63,615 nt of DNA from Bacteroidales bacterium (GTDB lineage: Bacteria; Bacteroidota; Bacteroidia; Bacteroidales; UBA932): NCBI GenBank assembly GCA_017617035.1, contig JAFZWV010000023.1, positions 1-63,615 of the forward strand, read 5' to 3'. Below are positions 34,440-43,271 of this stretch, in pieces. The stretch's first letter is position 1. The number at the start of each line of letters is the position of its first letter. A program made the translations under genes and the position numbers. A model generated the notes under the pieces. The model did no database searches, had not been told where the DNA came from, and worked only from the letters and a program-made list of their open reading frames with translations.

Positions 34440-35196
34440 CGGTGAGATGACTTTCTGGGACCATCTCGAAGTTCTCAGATGGTCTATTTTCAGGACGCTT
34501 GGAGCGATCCTGATTTTGTTTATCGCAGCCTTCGCAGTAATGCCATCGCTTTTTGATGCGGTCGTATTGGCTCCAACCACAGGGGAATTCTTTGTTTATA
34601 AGTGGCTTGGAGGCATTTTCACAGGTGATTTCAAAATCGATATAGTCAATATCAATGTCACAGCGCCTTTCTTCACCCATATGCGTACAGCGTTTTTGCT
34701 GGCGCTTGTTGTGGGGTTCCCGTATTTGCTGGTTGAAGTGTGGCTGTTTGTGAAGCCTGCTCTGTATAAGAATGAAAAGCGCGGGATGGGATTCGCGATG
34801 CTTGCTGTAGCGCTGCTGTTTTATATAGGCTGCGCGGTAGGATATTTACTGGTTTTTCCCCTGACTTTCAGGTTCTTAGCAGGCTACCATATAGGAACGG
34901 GAATCTTGACTCAGATATCGCTGAACTCCTACATCTCGACTTTCGTGTCCATAATTTTTATTATGGGCCTGGTGTTCGAACTGCCAGTTCTTGCATGGGT
35001 ACTGGGTAAATTCGGATTAGTGAATAAGTCGTTGCTGCGAAAGTACCGTCGCTATGCAATAGTGATTCTGCTGATTCTCGCAGCTGTCATCACCCCAACC
35101 GGCGACCCGTTCACCCTGATGGTCGTCTTCCTGCCTATTTATCTACTGTACGAGGTCTCAATCCTCGTCGTTCCCGCTGCAGCCGTCTCAGAATAG
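34432..35196 (+). CDS. tatC: Sec-independent translocase TatC
   Basis: A 254-residue polytopic TatC, the receptor for twin-arginine signal peptides. MTFWDHLEVLRW near the N-terminus is the TatC signature and six membrane helices follow. With tatA it makes a minimal TatAC system; no tatB is seen. The twin-hairpin repeat at 35205 follows. Confidence 0.96.
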   Translation: MSSGEMTFWDHLEVLRWSIFRTLGAILILFIAAFAVMPSLFDAVVLAPTTGEFFVYKWLGGIFTGDFKIDIVNINVTAPFFTHMRTAFLLALVVGFPYLLVEVWLFVKPALYKNEKRGMGFAMLAVALLFYIGCAVGYLLVFPLTFRFLAGYHIGTGILTQISLNSYISTFVSIIFIMGLVFELPVLAWVLGKFGLVNKSLLRKYRRYAIVILLILAAVITPTGDPFTLMVVFLPIYLLYEVSILVVPAAAVSE

Positions 35197-35204
35197 TCTT
35201 CGGC

Positions 35205-35297
35205 GTGCATACCTGGTTGTTTTTTCGACCAGGTGTGAGCATTTTCGGCCAAAAACGCACATACCTGGCACGATTTCGCACCAGGTATGCACGTTTA
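35205..35297. repeat. Twin-hairpin repeat family B, copy 2
   Basis: Close copy of 23427-23518: CCTGGT/ACCAGG hairpin, a TTTTCGG spacer, then CATACCTGGC/CCAGGTATG, ending GCACGTTTA. As at copy 1 it lies between a plus-strand gene end and a minus-strand gene end. Confidence 0.85.
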
Positions 35298-35301
35298 TTC
35301 G

Positions 35302-35351
35302 AAAAGTTGGCACATCTCCCTATCATCGCGTAGGGAGATGTACCAACTTTT
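35302..35351. terminator. Long bidirectional terminator between tatC and transketolase
   Basis: AAAAGTTGG, a mismatch, and ACATCTCCCTA pair with their complements to give a 20-bp stem around TCATCGCG, with T runs on both sides. It overlaps the last codon of the transketolase gene. Confidence 0.8.
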
Positions 35352-36303
35352 ATTTGCGTTTCAGCACTTTGCGGGCAGCGGCCGCGATCGCCTCAGCGTT
35401 GAGGCCGTAGGCGGCGAGGAGCTCCGCGGGGGTGCCGGACTGGCCGAAGCGGTCGGCACCGTTGACGAAGTCAATCGGCACGGGGACCGCGGAGGCCGCC
35501 ACTCCGGCAACCGCCTCTCCGAGCCCGCCTGCCATATTGTGCTCTTCGGCGACAACTGCGCAGCCGGTCTTCTTCAAAGAAGCTATAATAGCCTCTGCAT
35601 CAAGCGGTTTGATAGTCGGAACGTTCAGCACTTCGGCGCTGATGCCTTCTGCCTCGAGGGCCTCGGCCGCCAGCAGCGCCTCCCATACGAGATGTCCGCA
35701 AGCGACTAAGGTGACATCCTTTCCAGGATTCAGATTATAGACCTTTCCGATTTCGAACGGTTCGTCTTCTCCAGTGAAATTCGGGACTGACGGGCGGCCG
35801 AATCTCAGATAAACGGGCCCATTGTATGCCGCGGCGGCAATAGTCGCGTTTTTAGTCTGATTGAAATCGCACGGGACGATGACCGTCATGCCAGGAAGGG
35901 CGCGCATGAGGGCGATGTCCTCCATGGTCTGGTGGGTCGCACCGTCCTCGCCAAGGGTAATTCCGGCGTGGGAAGAAGCGATCTTGACATTAGTATGGCC
36001 ATAGGCCACCTCCTGGCGGAGCTGGTCATAGACGCGGCCGGTCACGAACTCGGCGAAGGAGCCGATGAAGGGGATCTTCCCCGTCGTGGCCAGACCGGCC
36101 GCTACACCGACCATGTTCGATTCGGCGATTCCGCACTGGATGAACCTGTCGGGAAACTCGGCCGCAAATGCGTCCATTTTGACCGAACCCTTAAGGTCGG
36201 CTGTAAGAGCGAGTACGCGACTGTCGCGTTTTCCTGCTTCGAGAAGGCCCGCGCCGAAACCGCTGCGGGTGTCCTTCTTTCCTGAGTCGATATACTTCTT
36301 CAT
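35350..36303 (-). CDS. Transketolase, C-terminal subunit
   Basis: A 317-residue protein covering the pyrimidine-binding and C-terminal domains of transketolase (DGATHQTMEDIALMRA near residue 108). Together with the next gene upstream it makes a split transketolase, a two-subunit form common in Bacteroidota, archaea and some Firmicutes, moving two-carbon units in the pentose phosphate pathway. The gap to the N-terminal subunit gene is one base. Confidence 0.92.
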   Translation of the reverse strand: MKKYIDSGKKDTRSGFGAGLLEAGKRDSRVLALTADLKGSVKMDAFAAEFPDRFIQCGIAESNMVGVAAGLATTGKIPFIGSFAEFVTGRVYDQLRQEVAYGHTNVKIASSHAGITLGEDGATHQTMEDIALMRALPGMTVIVPCDFNQTKNATIAAAAYNGPVYLRFGRPSVPNFTGEDEPFEIGKVYNLNPGKDVTLVACGHLVWEALLAAEALEAEGISAEVLNVPTIKPLDAEAIIASLKKTGCAVVAEEHNMAGGLGEAVAGVAASAVPVPIDFVNGADRFGQSGTPAELLAAYGLNAEAIAAAARKVLKRK

Positions 36304-36304
36304 A

Positions 36305-37144
36305 CTAGTAGTCTCCCAATGTTTCTTCCAGCTGGGCGAGGGCCTTCTCTACCTCTTCGGGGCTGGGGGCCTTGCCGTGCCATTTGTGTGTTCCTGCCAT
36401 GAAATCGACGCCATGGCCCATTTCCGTCTTGAAGAGTATCATCTTCGGTTTGCCGTTCGCGGCGTGCGCCAGCTCGAAGGCCTGCAGAATGCTTTCGAAG
36501 TCATGGCCGTCGGCAAGGATGACATCCCATCCGAACGCCGCCCATTTGTCGCTGAGGTTGTCGATGCCGGTGATAGTCTCGGTCGGGCCGTCGATCTGCT
36601 GGCCGTTGAGGTCCGTGAAGGCGACGAGGTTGTCGACCTTATGATGCGGAGCCCACATTGCGGCCTCCCAGATCTGGCCTTCCTCGCTCTCACCGTCGCC
36701 CAGAAGGACGAAGACGCGATGATCGTCGCCGTCGAGCTTCTTACCTAACGCCATGCCCGCGGCTGCGGAAAGACCCTGACCGAGCGAGCCCGAAGGGGCG
36801 AAGACGCCGGGGAGATGGTCGGTGACGCAGGGGTGACCCTGGAGACGGGTACCGAAGCGGCGGAGCGTTCCGAGCTCGCTGACCGGGAAGTAGCCGGCGC
36901 GCGCAAGGATGCTGTAATAGACGGGCGCGAGGTGGCCGGCGGAGATGACAAACATATCCTGTCCATGGCCTTCGCGGGTCCATGTCGCCGGGTCGTGGCG
37001 CATTTCACTGAAGTACAGCGCGGTCATCACGTCCGTGATGCCGAGCGAGCCGCCCGGGTGGCCCGATTTGGCAGCGCCTACCATCCTGACGATGTCGCGC
37101 CGCACCTGCGAGGCGGTTTTCTTTAGGGTTTCGATATTGGTCAT
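36305..37144 (-). CDS. Transketolase, N-terminal subunit
   Basis: A 279-residue thiamine diphosphate-binding domain. The cofactor motif starts at GDGESEEGQIWEA near residue 145, and GHPGGSLG near residue 27 is the transketolase signature. The ATG at 37144 is used in preference to one at 37168, which would overlap the lolD gene. It starts two bases after the lolD stop. Confidence 0.93.
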   Translation of the reverse strand: MTNIETLKKTASQVRRDIVRMVGAAKSGHPGGSLGITDVMTALYFSEMRHDPATWTREGHGQDMFVISAGHLAPVYYSILARAGYFPVSELGTLRRFGTRLQGHPCVTDHLPGVFAPSGSLGQGLSAAAGMALGKKLDGDDHRVFVLLGDGESEEGQIWEAAMWAPHHKVDNLVAFTDLNGQQIDGPTETITGIDNLSDKWAAFGWDVILADGHDFESILQAFELAHAANGKPKMILFKTEMGHGVDFMAGTHKWHGKAPSPEEVEKALAQLEETLGDY

Positions 37145-37146
37145 AG

Positions 37147-37803
<657 letters not shown>

Positions 37804-37808
37804 TTCTA

Positions 37809-37850
37809 CAAATTTAATAAAAAACCTGATACGAACTATTTGTATATTTG
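37809..37850. promoter_or_regulatory. Divergent promoters for lolD and a lipoprotein gene
   Basis: Minus-strand TAAATTTG (37809-37816) lies 5 bases before the lolD ATG. Plus-strand TATATTTG (37843-37850) lies 5 bases before the lipoprotein ATG. Confidence 0.65.
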
Positions 37851-37855
37851 CCGTT

Positions 37856-38284
37856 ATGAAACGCATTCTATTCCTTATTATGTTTCTTTGCGCGGTGGGG
37901 GCCTGCAGCCAACCGGGCGTGGATAATCATGAATTGGAGGGGAATTGGGAATCCATGAAGTTGGACAAGCCCAAATTGGAGTTCACGTCAGAAGGCGGAG
38001 TTGACACTGTTACCGTAAAGAACTATACCTCATGGTGGATTTCCGTAGGATACAACCTCAAACGGGACGAGAATGGCATAGGAACGCAAGACGGAAAATA
38101 TTACCACCCCACTCGTTTCGATTTTCTTGATGCCGAATGGTTTCAAGCCCTGGTTCCAGACAACGGAAAGAGCAATCAGGTTATCGTAACAGTCGGCGCA
38201 AATACTCTCGGCAAGCCAAGAGAAGCAGTCCTAGAAATGACGGCTGGCGACATCTTCGGCACCATATTGATCTACCAGCAGTAA
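37856..38284 (+). CDS. Lipoprotein with a BACON-like domain
   Basis: A 142-residue lipoprotein: signal peptide with Cys17 (CAVGAC), then a single beta-sandwich whose strands [22 protein letters not shown] and the ending [16 protein letters not shown] match the BACON pattern (sugar- or protein-binding module of Bacteroidota surface proteins). It has no partner domain, so it may bind a ligand or mucin-type glycan; that is inference. Single gene. Confidence 0.72.
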   Translation: MKRILFLIMFLCAVGACSQPGVDNHELEGNWESMKLDKPKLEFTSEGGVDTVTVKNYTSWWISVGYNLKRDENGIGTQDGKYYHPTRFDFLDAEWFQALVPDNGKSNQVIVTVGANTLGKPREAVLEMTAGDIFGTILIYQQ

Positions 38285-38292
38285 AAAAAGGT

Positions 38293-38323
38293 TTTGATAT
38301 TTGCCTAAACGCGCCTATCTTTG
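38293..38323 (+). promoter_or_regulatory. Promoter of the tRNA-Pro gene
   Basis: TTTG (38293-38296) and TATCTTTG (38316-38323) are separated by 19 bases, a textbook match to the phylum consensus. Confidence 0.75.
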
Positions 38324-38342
38324 CAACCCCTTACAGGGAATT

Positions 38343-38407
<65 letters not shown>

Positions 38408-38415
<8 letters not shown>

Positions 38416-38455
38416 CGAAATGAGCCGCCTGCGGGCGGCTTTTTTCGTCGGGGTG
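38408..38455 (+). terminator. tRNA-Pro terminator overlapping the tRNA 3' end
   Basis: AGCCGCC-TGC-GGGCGGCT followed by T6 (38423-38445) is a strong terminator. The stem extends outward, since CACCCCGACGAAA at the tRNA end (38408-38420) pairs with TTTCGTCGGGGTG (38443-38455). Confidence 0.85.
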
Positions 38456-38645
38456 TAAAAGGTGTCCCGAAAAATGTGATATCTTATGCATTTTACCCCC
38501 ATTTTCGCGCAAGATGTTCCAAAAACAGGGACATCTTTTACACTTAATGCGCAAGGTGGAAACACAGGGGCGGGACCTTGCGCGTTAGATGGCTTGTATT
38601 AAGGATTTTTGCACAAGGTCCCCGGATTAAAGTTCCACCTTGTGC
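38453..38645. repeat. Nested inverted repeats downstream of tRNA-Pro
   Basis: Arms GTGTAAAAGGTGTCCC (38453-38468) and GGGACATCTTTTACAC (38528-38543) are inverted copies with one mismatch. Next come two hairpins with near-identical stems, GCGCAAGGT (38549-38583) and GCACAAGGT (38611-38645), which are also inverted copies of each other. The region between the tRNA and the acyltransferase gene has no coding content. Confidence 0.7.
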
Positions 38646-38663
38646 GTTTGGGCAAAATATTCG

Positions 38664-39848
38664 TCAACCCATTATCCACTTTCCGACGCGGGGGATGCGG
38701 CGGATGAGCACGCAAATCAAAGCGACCGAGACAAAGGAAATAACGGCAGTCAATAGAATCTGAGTAGGAGTAGTCCAAACTGGGCCGAGAACACCTTCAG
38801 CGCCAAGGCCGAGGGTCGAACGGAGCCAGCCGGAGACCAGGCCGAGCAGCAGCAGGTGGCTGAGGTACATACCATATCCGGCCTGCGAGACGGGGACAAC
38901 GACGCGGCGGGTGAAAGCGCCGGCCCCAGAAACATCGACCGCACTACCCGAGCCAATCTTCCTCAACACCAGTATCCATGCAATAGTCATAAGCGCGACG
39001 CCGAGAGTATCGTTGAGCCATGGTCCTTCCCACAAAGCGGCAAGACCGACCGGGCCCTCAACGGGGAACGAACCCCCGCAGTCAGCCCAGACACGGCTGA
39101 GGAAACCGCCGGAGCAAATAGCTAAGCCGGCCAGGAACGAAGGCAGCGCAACAGCCAATGTCCGTCCCCATGACAGCGAACCCACGAACTTCCTGAAGTA
39201 CAGCCCCAGCAGCATGTACCCCACGAAACCGCTCAGGTAATAGAATACGCCATAAGCGTTCCAACTGGCCTCACCCCAAAGCGGATAAAGCGCGGCGTTC
39301 GGGATACCCGAAGGGCCATAAATCACCGGCGCGGGGCCGCCAACCAACTGGCGGATCAAAGGAATCACGGTCGTAAACAGCCAAATACCAAGATACACCT
39401 GCAGCTCGCGCTTCCCCACCTTCTCCGCCCAAGGAGACAGCAGCGGCATCAGCAGATACAGGCCGATAAGCATGTAGACGAACCACATGTGCCCGGCCGC
39501 ATAGTTAAAGTTCAGCAGCAAGTCGCGAAAGTTCTGGACGGGCTCGCCCCACACGAGCGCATAGACCACCGACCAAACCGCGAACGGGATTAGTATCCTA
39601 ACTGCGCGCCGCTTGAAGAACTCGGCGGTCGAATAGTGCAGCGGGAACTGCAGGTAGCTCGAGGCCACGACAAACAGCGCCACACACGCGCGCGGCAGCA
39701 CATTGAGGAACCCTACCCAGAAGGCGTCGGCCTTCGTCAGGATCAGCGAGCCTTCGCCGCCAAGATAGAACGGTTCCACGCTATGGGTCAGCATCACCCC
39801 GAAGCAGGCGATGATGCGCAGCCAGTCTATCCAGATTTCGCGTTTCAT
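38664..39848 (-). CDS. Membrane acyltransferase (acyltransferase 3 family)
   Basis: A 394-residue protein with about ten membrane helices and the family start IDWLRIIACFGVMLTH, where the histidine is catalytic in the OatA/acyltransferase 3 family. These enzymes O-acylate extracellular glycans, peptidoglycan or lipids. It overlaps the thioesterase gene by four bases, so the three genes 42468-38664 form one operon. The substrate is unknown. Confidence 0.85.
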   Translation of the reverse strand: MKREIWIDWLRIIACFGVMLTHSVEPFYLGGEGSLILTKADAFWVGFLNVLPRACVALFVVASSYLQFPLHYSTAEFFKRRAVRILIPFAVWSVVYALVWGEPVQNFRDLLLNFNYAAGHMWFVYMLIGLYLLMPLLSPWAEKVGKRELQVYLGIWLFTTVIPLIRQLVGGPAPVIYGPSGIPNAALYPLWGEASWNAYGVFYYLSGFVGYMLLGLYFRKFVGSLSWGRTLAVALPSFLAGLAICSGGFLSRVWADCGGSFPVEGPVGLAALWEGPWLNDTLGVALMTIAWILVLRKIGSGSAVDVSGAGAFTRRVVVPVSQAGYGMYLSHLLLLGLVSGWLRSTLGLGAEGVLGPVWTTPTQILLTAVISFVSVALICVLIRRIPRVGKWIMG

Positions 39849-40567
39849 GCGGCGAACTCAAGTCTAACGAGGAAGCGGACGATGTCGGCCGACACCCCGC
39901 AGAAGTACCATACATCGCCGTCGCGGCCAAGGCGGAAGTCCACCGTCATTCCGGGCGAGACCTCGGCGAAGTAGTTGATTTCGAGGTCCTTCAGCGCGTG
40001 GACCGAAAGGTAATCGAACGACAGAGCGTCGAACGCCCACTCGGTGTAGCAGCAGTTGTTGACATGGCCATTCGTATCGATCTCGCTGAACAGCGGCTGA
40101 TGGGAGCCAGCCGGGGCCATGGTCATACCCTCGGGCAGGACGAGTTTAGTGCAGAACGGGAGGGTGTCCTCCTCGCAGTGGGAGTCCTCGCGGAACGGGG
40201 GCATCCCGCGGAAGATCGAGCGGTTCGCCAGGTCGAGCACGGTCCATGCCGACGTGGCCTGGAAAAGCACATCGGAGCCACGGTAGCCCTTGAAGTTACG
40301 GTGCCACAGCGGGCCAGTCTTCCCGCGCGACCATGTCTCAAGACGGAGCTCGTCGCCCCAAAGGGGCATGGTCTCGAAGGAGACATGGATGCGGTTGAGC
40401 ACCCACGCCAGCCCGAGCGGACGGAGCGCGTCGTAACCGGCCCCGCAGAACGACGAACCCGCGTAGGCCGCCTCTTGGAGGTAGCACTGCAGGTAAAACG
40501 GTTTCAACCTGCTCTGGCAGTCCACTTCGTGGCTCTGCACCTTAACGTTTATCGATACTTTGTTCAT
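39845..40567 (-). CDS. Acyl-ACP thioesterase
   Basis: A 240-residue double-hotdog enzyme of the plant FatA/FatB-like family that frees fatty acids from acyl carrier protein. The catalytic region SEIDTNGHVNNCCYTEW is near residue 165, with the Asn and His in place. An N-terminal FYLQCYLQEAA segment fits the hotdog helix. It sits between a FAD-dependent lipoprotein gene and a membrane acyltransferase gene, with four-base overlaps on both sides. Confidence 0.88.
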   Translation of the reverse strand: MNKVSINVKVQSHEVDCQSRLKPFYLQCYLQEAAYAGSSFCGAGYDALRPLGLAWVLNRIHVSFETMPLWGDELRLETWSRGKTGPLWHRNFKGYRGSDVLFQATSAWTVLDLANRSIFRGMPPFREDSHCEEDTLPFCTKLVLPEGMTMAPAGSHQPLFSEIDTNGHVNNCCYTEWAFDALSFDYLSVHALKDLEINYFAEVSPGMTVDFRLGRDGDVWYFCGVSADIVRFLVRLEFAA

Positions 40568-42468
40568 AATAATTCACCATCAAGGCCGACAGCGCGAGTG
40601 TGGAAGGGGTCGAGGACCTCATCTATGAGGCGGGCGGCTTCGAGACGGGTCACGGAGGACTTGTCGCGGAGCGAAGTCTCAATTGAATGACCCGCGATCG
40701 ACTCTATAAGTTCTACGAAAGCGGCGCCGGTAAACGAGGCCGTTGAATTGTCGTGTGGTATTCCGTAGTAATCCGTCAGATAGAGTTCGCTGCGCTTGAG
40801 GAGGTCGCCTGTGCGGAAGCGCATTTCGTTCGACCAGCCGACAGTCTCGCCCTTGCCGCGCATGATGCCGGTCGAACCGACGCGCTGGAGCACCAAAAAG
40901 TCGGGGCTCGTAGGCTCGAGGTCGAGATAGGGCTGGAGCCGGGCACCGCCCTTGAGCAGAGCGTCCTGCACATCGCGAACGGACACCTCGCGCAGGGGCT
41001 TGCCTTTGCGAATCGCAAGGGCGGCAAGCGCTCCAGCCGCCTGGCCCAGCTCCATGGTCACGGGCTGAAGCCGCGTAGAGCCGTTGATGAGGTTGGTCAC
41101 GCTGATTGACTTCTCGGCAACGAGCATGGCCTCTTTATCCTTGGGTATCATCACTCCCAGGGGGACGGTGAAGGGCACTATCTTCGGGAAGTTTATCGTG
41201 ATGCTCTGCCAGTTGTAGTACTGGTAGTGATGGTGGTCGACGGGATAATCGCCGACCGCGATGCCGGTGCGGTAGCCTTTGTAGTTAAATGGCGATGCGG
41301 CTTCCATCACACTGAAGAGGTACTCGCCCTCGATGCGGCGAGACTCGCGGTGATAAGGAATAAGCGGGAAGCGGTCGGCTGTAGGATACTGGTCGTCGGC
41401 AAGGCCCCAGGTCTTATATCCTATCTTTGTCTGGAGGTAGTAGAGGAAACCGAGCGAATGGTTCTTGGCGTGCTTCAAGGCCTGCTCGCGCTCGCTGCAG
41501 CTCATCTCGATCAGGTTGACATAGTAGTCGTTGCCATGGATAGGCCAGTTGATCATTATCTCTCCGCCGGGCAGTTTGCCGTAGGACATCATTTCCTCGG
41601 GAGACCAGATGGTCTGGCCGGTGGTGTTGGTGACGTTGTACTGGCTCTTGCAGCTGTTGTAGTAGAGGCTCTCGTCGTAGTCTTCGGGCTGGGAGATAGT
41701 TACGTCGCGGCCGTAGTTCTTGAGGGTCATGACCATGGTCAGGTCCTGCACAACGTCGTTCGGGCCGATAGCCATCGTCTCTCCCGCATACGAAGGGGAG
41801 TCCATGCCCACACGGTAGCGGACGCCGGCGGCCTTGGCCACGTCACCCAACTCCGTGCAATCGATTACGATGTCCGCGCTGACCGTTCTCGTCCCGGACG
41901 GGGTGGAGAACGTGGCAGTCCAACCGCCGGCTCCCCCGCTGATCGATTCGAAAACCGCTTCTTTGATGACTGTAAGGTCGTTGTAGCTCGACACCCAGGT
42001 CTCGAAAATCTGCTCGGCGACCTTGGGGCTATAGAGCATGTTGCTCACCCAGCCGGTCTTGAGCGCCTCCAGCGAACCGTAGTGCATTACGAGGGCGTTG
42101 GCAAACTCGCCGAAGAGGCCCTGGCGCATTTTGTAGTTGCCGTCGGTCGCGCTGACTCCGGCCGAGGTAAGCATGCCGCCCAGCCATGGCGTTTCTTCAG
42201 CCAGGACGACGGTGACACCGAGCCTGGCGGCCTGCACGGCCGCGCAGACGCCGCTCGACCCGCCGCCTATGACCAGCACCGTACCGGTGCCGTCTTCAGG
42301 CTCCGGCGGATTTGGCGGCGTCACATCGGTCGAATCGACCGGTATCGTAATATCGACTTCGGTACTGTCCATCGGGTCGACGGAGGGCGTCGGCCATGGC
42401 GGAGTCTTATGTTGCGCTTCGGGAACGCAAGACGCCAGCAGCGCAAGTGCTATCAGACAACGTTTCAT
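40564..42468 (-). CDS. FAD-dependent oxidoreductase, lipoprotein
   Basis: A 634-residue FAD_oxidored-family protein exported as a lipoprotein (ALALLASC; Cys14). A 45-residue Pro/Asp/Thr-rich linker is followed by the FAD loop VLVIGGGSSGVCAAVQAA near residue 65. A second domain ends with a C-terminal SLH- or dockerin-like tail (about 570-634). Substrates of related surface enzymes include sugars and steroids; here unknown. Its ATG is 7 bases after TATATTTG. Confidence 0.82.
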   Translation of the reverse strand: MKRCLIALALLASCVPEAQHKTPPWPTPSVDPMDSTEVDITIPVDSTDVTPPNPPEPEDGTGTVLVIGGGSSGVCAAVQAARLGVTVVLAEETPWLGGMLTSAGVSATDGNYKMRQGLFGEFANALVMHYGSLEALKTGWVSNMLYSPKVAEQIFETWVSSYNDLTVIKEAVFESISGGAGGWTATFSTPSGTRTVSADIVIDCTELGDVAKAAGVRYRVGMDSPSYAGETMAIGPNDVVQDLTMVMTLKNYGRDVTISQPEDYDESLYYNSCKSQYNVTNTTGQTIWSPEEMMSYGKLPGGEIMINWPIHGNDYYVNLIEMSCSEREQALKHAKNHSLGFLYYLQTKIGYKTWGLADDQYPTADRFPLIPYHRESRRIEGEYLFSVMEAASPFNYKGYRTGIAVGDYPVDHHHYQYYNWQSITINFPKIVPFTVPLGVMIPKDKEAMLVAEKSISVTNLINGSTRLQPVTMELGQAAGALAALAIRKGKPLREVSVRDVQDALLKGGARLQPYLDLEPTSPDFLVLQRVGSTGIMRGKGETVGWSNEMRFRTGDLLKRSELYLTDYYGIPHDNSTASFTGAAFVELIESIAGHSIETSLRDKSSVTRLEAARLIDEVLDPFHTRAVGLDGELL

Positions 42469-42475
42469 ACTACCA

Positions 42476-42483
42476 CAAATATA
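42476..42483 (-). promoter_or_regulatory. -7 element of the oxidoreductase operon
   Basis: TATATTTG on the minus strand, seven bases before the ATG at 42468, sets the operon start. Confidence 0.65.
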
Positions 42484-42496
42484 GAAAAAAGCATTA

Positions 42497-42769
42497 TCAC
42501 TTATGGTAATGCCCTTTCATTGAGAAGATATAGACTATGACTATCTTTCCGTCGACGGAATAGATGATGCGATCAGTTCTATTGATGCGGCGAGACCACT
42601 TGCCCGCCAGATTGTTCTTCAATGGTTCCGGTTTCGCAATTCCCGTGAAAGGATGCTCCGCAATATCCCGAAGAATCTCCTTGATTCTCTCTACCGTTTT
42701 CGAGTCGGTGCGCTTCCACTCGTCGAAGTCTTTTCTGGCGCGCGGAAGAAAAGCGATCTTATAGCTCAT
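42497..42769 (-). CDS. yoeB: YoeB-family mRNA interferase toxin
   Basis: A 90-residue RelE-fold toxin that cuts mRNA in the ribosome. KPEPLKNNLAGKWSRRI and the ending GHYHK place the catalytic Glu, Arg and His as in YoeB. The ATG at 42769 overlaps the antitoxin gene by 11 bases, as expected for antitoxin-first modules. Start could alternatively be the ATG at 42787. Confidence 0.93.
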   Translation of the reverse strand: MSYKIAFLPRARKDFDEWKRTDSKTVERIKEILRDIAEHPFTGIAKPEPLKNNLAGKWSRRINRTDRIIYSVDGKIVIVYIFSMKGHYHK

Positions 42770-43013
42770 TGATATCGACAATCTCATAGTTACCCTTCTT
42801 CACATCCTCGTCCCCCTGGCGCACGGCCTCAACGAGATCGGGCTGAGACATCACATACGCGGTCTCCAGCATCGACTCGTATTCCTCCAGGGACATGATG
42901 ACGACGGCCGAGCCGCCGCCCCTGTTAACTATGACATTGTCAGAGTCCCGAACCACCCGGTCAAGATACTCCTTCAGATTGGCCCTAAGATCAGTGTAAG
43001 TCGCTGTAATCAT
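42759..43013 (-). CDS. yefM: YefM-family antitoxin
   Basis: An 84-residue Phd/YefM antitoxin that binds DNA through its N-terminus (ATYTDLRANLKEYLDRVV) and YoeB through its C-terminus. It is preceded by a TATCTTTG box and a palindromic operator. The ATG at 43013 is chosen because the longer frame to 43100 would cover both. Confidence 0.93.
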   Translation of the reverse strand: MITATYTDLRANLKEYLDRVVRDSDNVIVNRGGGSAVVIMSLEEYESMLETAYVMSQPDLVEAVRQGDEDVKKGNYEIVDINEL

Positions 43014-43019
43014 CGGATA

Positions 43020-43046
43020 AGTACTTAAATACGTACTGCAAAGATA
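43020..43046 (-). promoter_or_regulatory. yefM promoter and operator
   Basis: TATCTTTG (43039-43046) is followed by AGTACTTAAATACGTACT (43020-43037), an imperfect palindrome whose GTAC halves resemble the TGTACA sites bound by YefM. It covers the transcription start, as for autoregulated antitoxin genes. Confidence 0.6.
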
Positions 43047-43152
43047 GCCAATAATCTTTAAGGCGCAAGACGCCAGCTCAGAACTTGTTCTGTTTTCCAT
43101 AATTCAATAGGTTTTTTAACTGTTTAACATTCGGGATTCACTCCCGCTAAGA

Positions 43153-43160
43153 CAAATATA
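43153..43160 (-). promoter_or_regulatory. Additional upstream -7 element
   Basis: TATATTTG about 140 bases before yefM; a possible second promoter, unsupported by other signals. Confidence 0.35.
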
Positions 43161-43202
43161 CACTTTTAATTCGAGCGCCCAAACCCGCCTGCGGACGGGC
43201 AC

Positions 43203-43231
43203 AAAAAAAGACCCCCGGTCGAGGCCGGGGG
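43203..43231 (-). terminator. Terminator of mdh
   Basis: CCCCCGG and its complement around TCGAG form a stem; on the minus strand it is followed by seven T residues (43203-43209). Confidence 0.85.
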
Positions 43232-43271
43232 TGACTTTCAAAGATTCCCAATCTGGTCGGGGTGACAGAAT

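Noticed and set aside
38549-38645. Possible CRISPR-like repeats near tRNA-Pro
   Set aside because: Only two repeats in inverted order, without spacers or cas genes; they are paired palindromes.
41227-42540. 437-codon frame antisense to the FAD oxidoreductase
   Set aside because: Shadow of a strongly supported gene; it also crosses the promoter at 42476.
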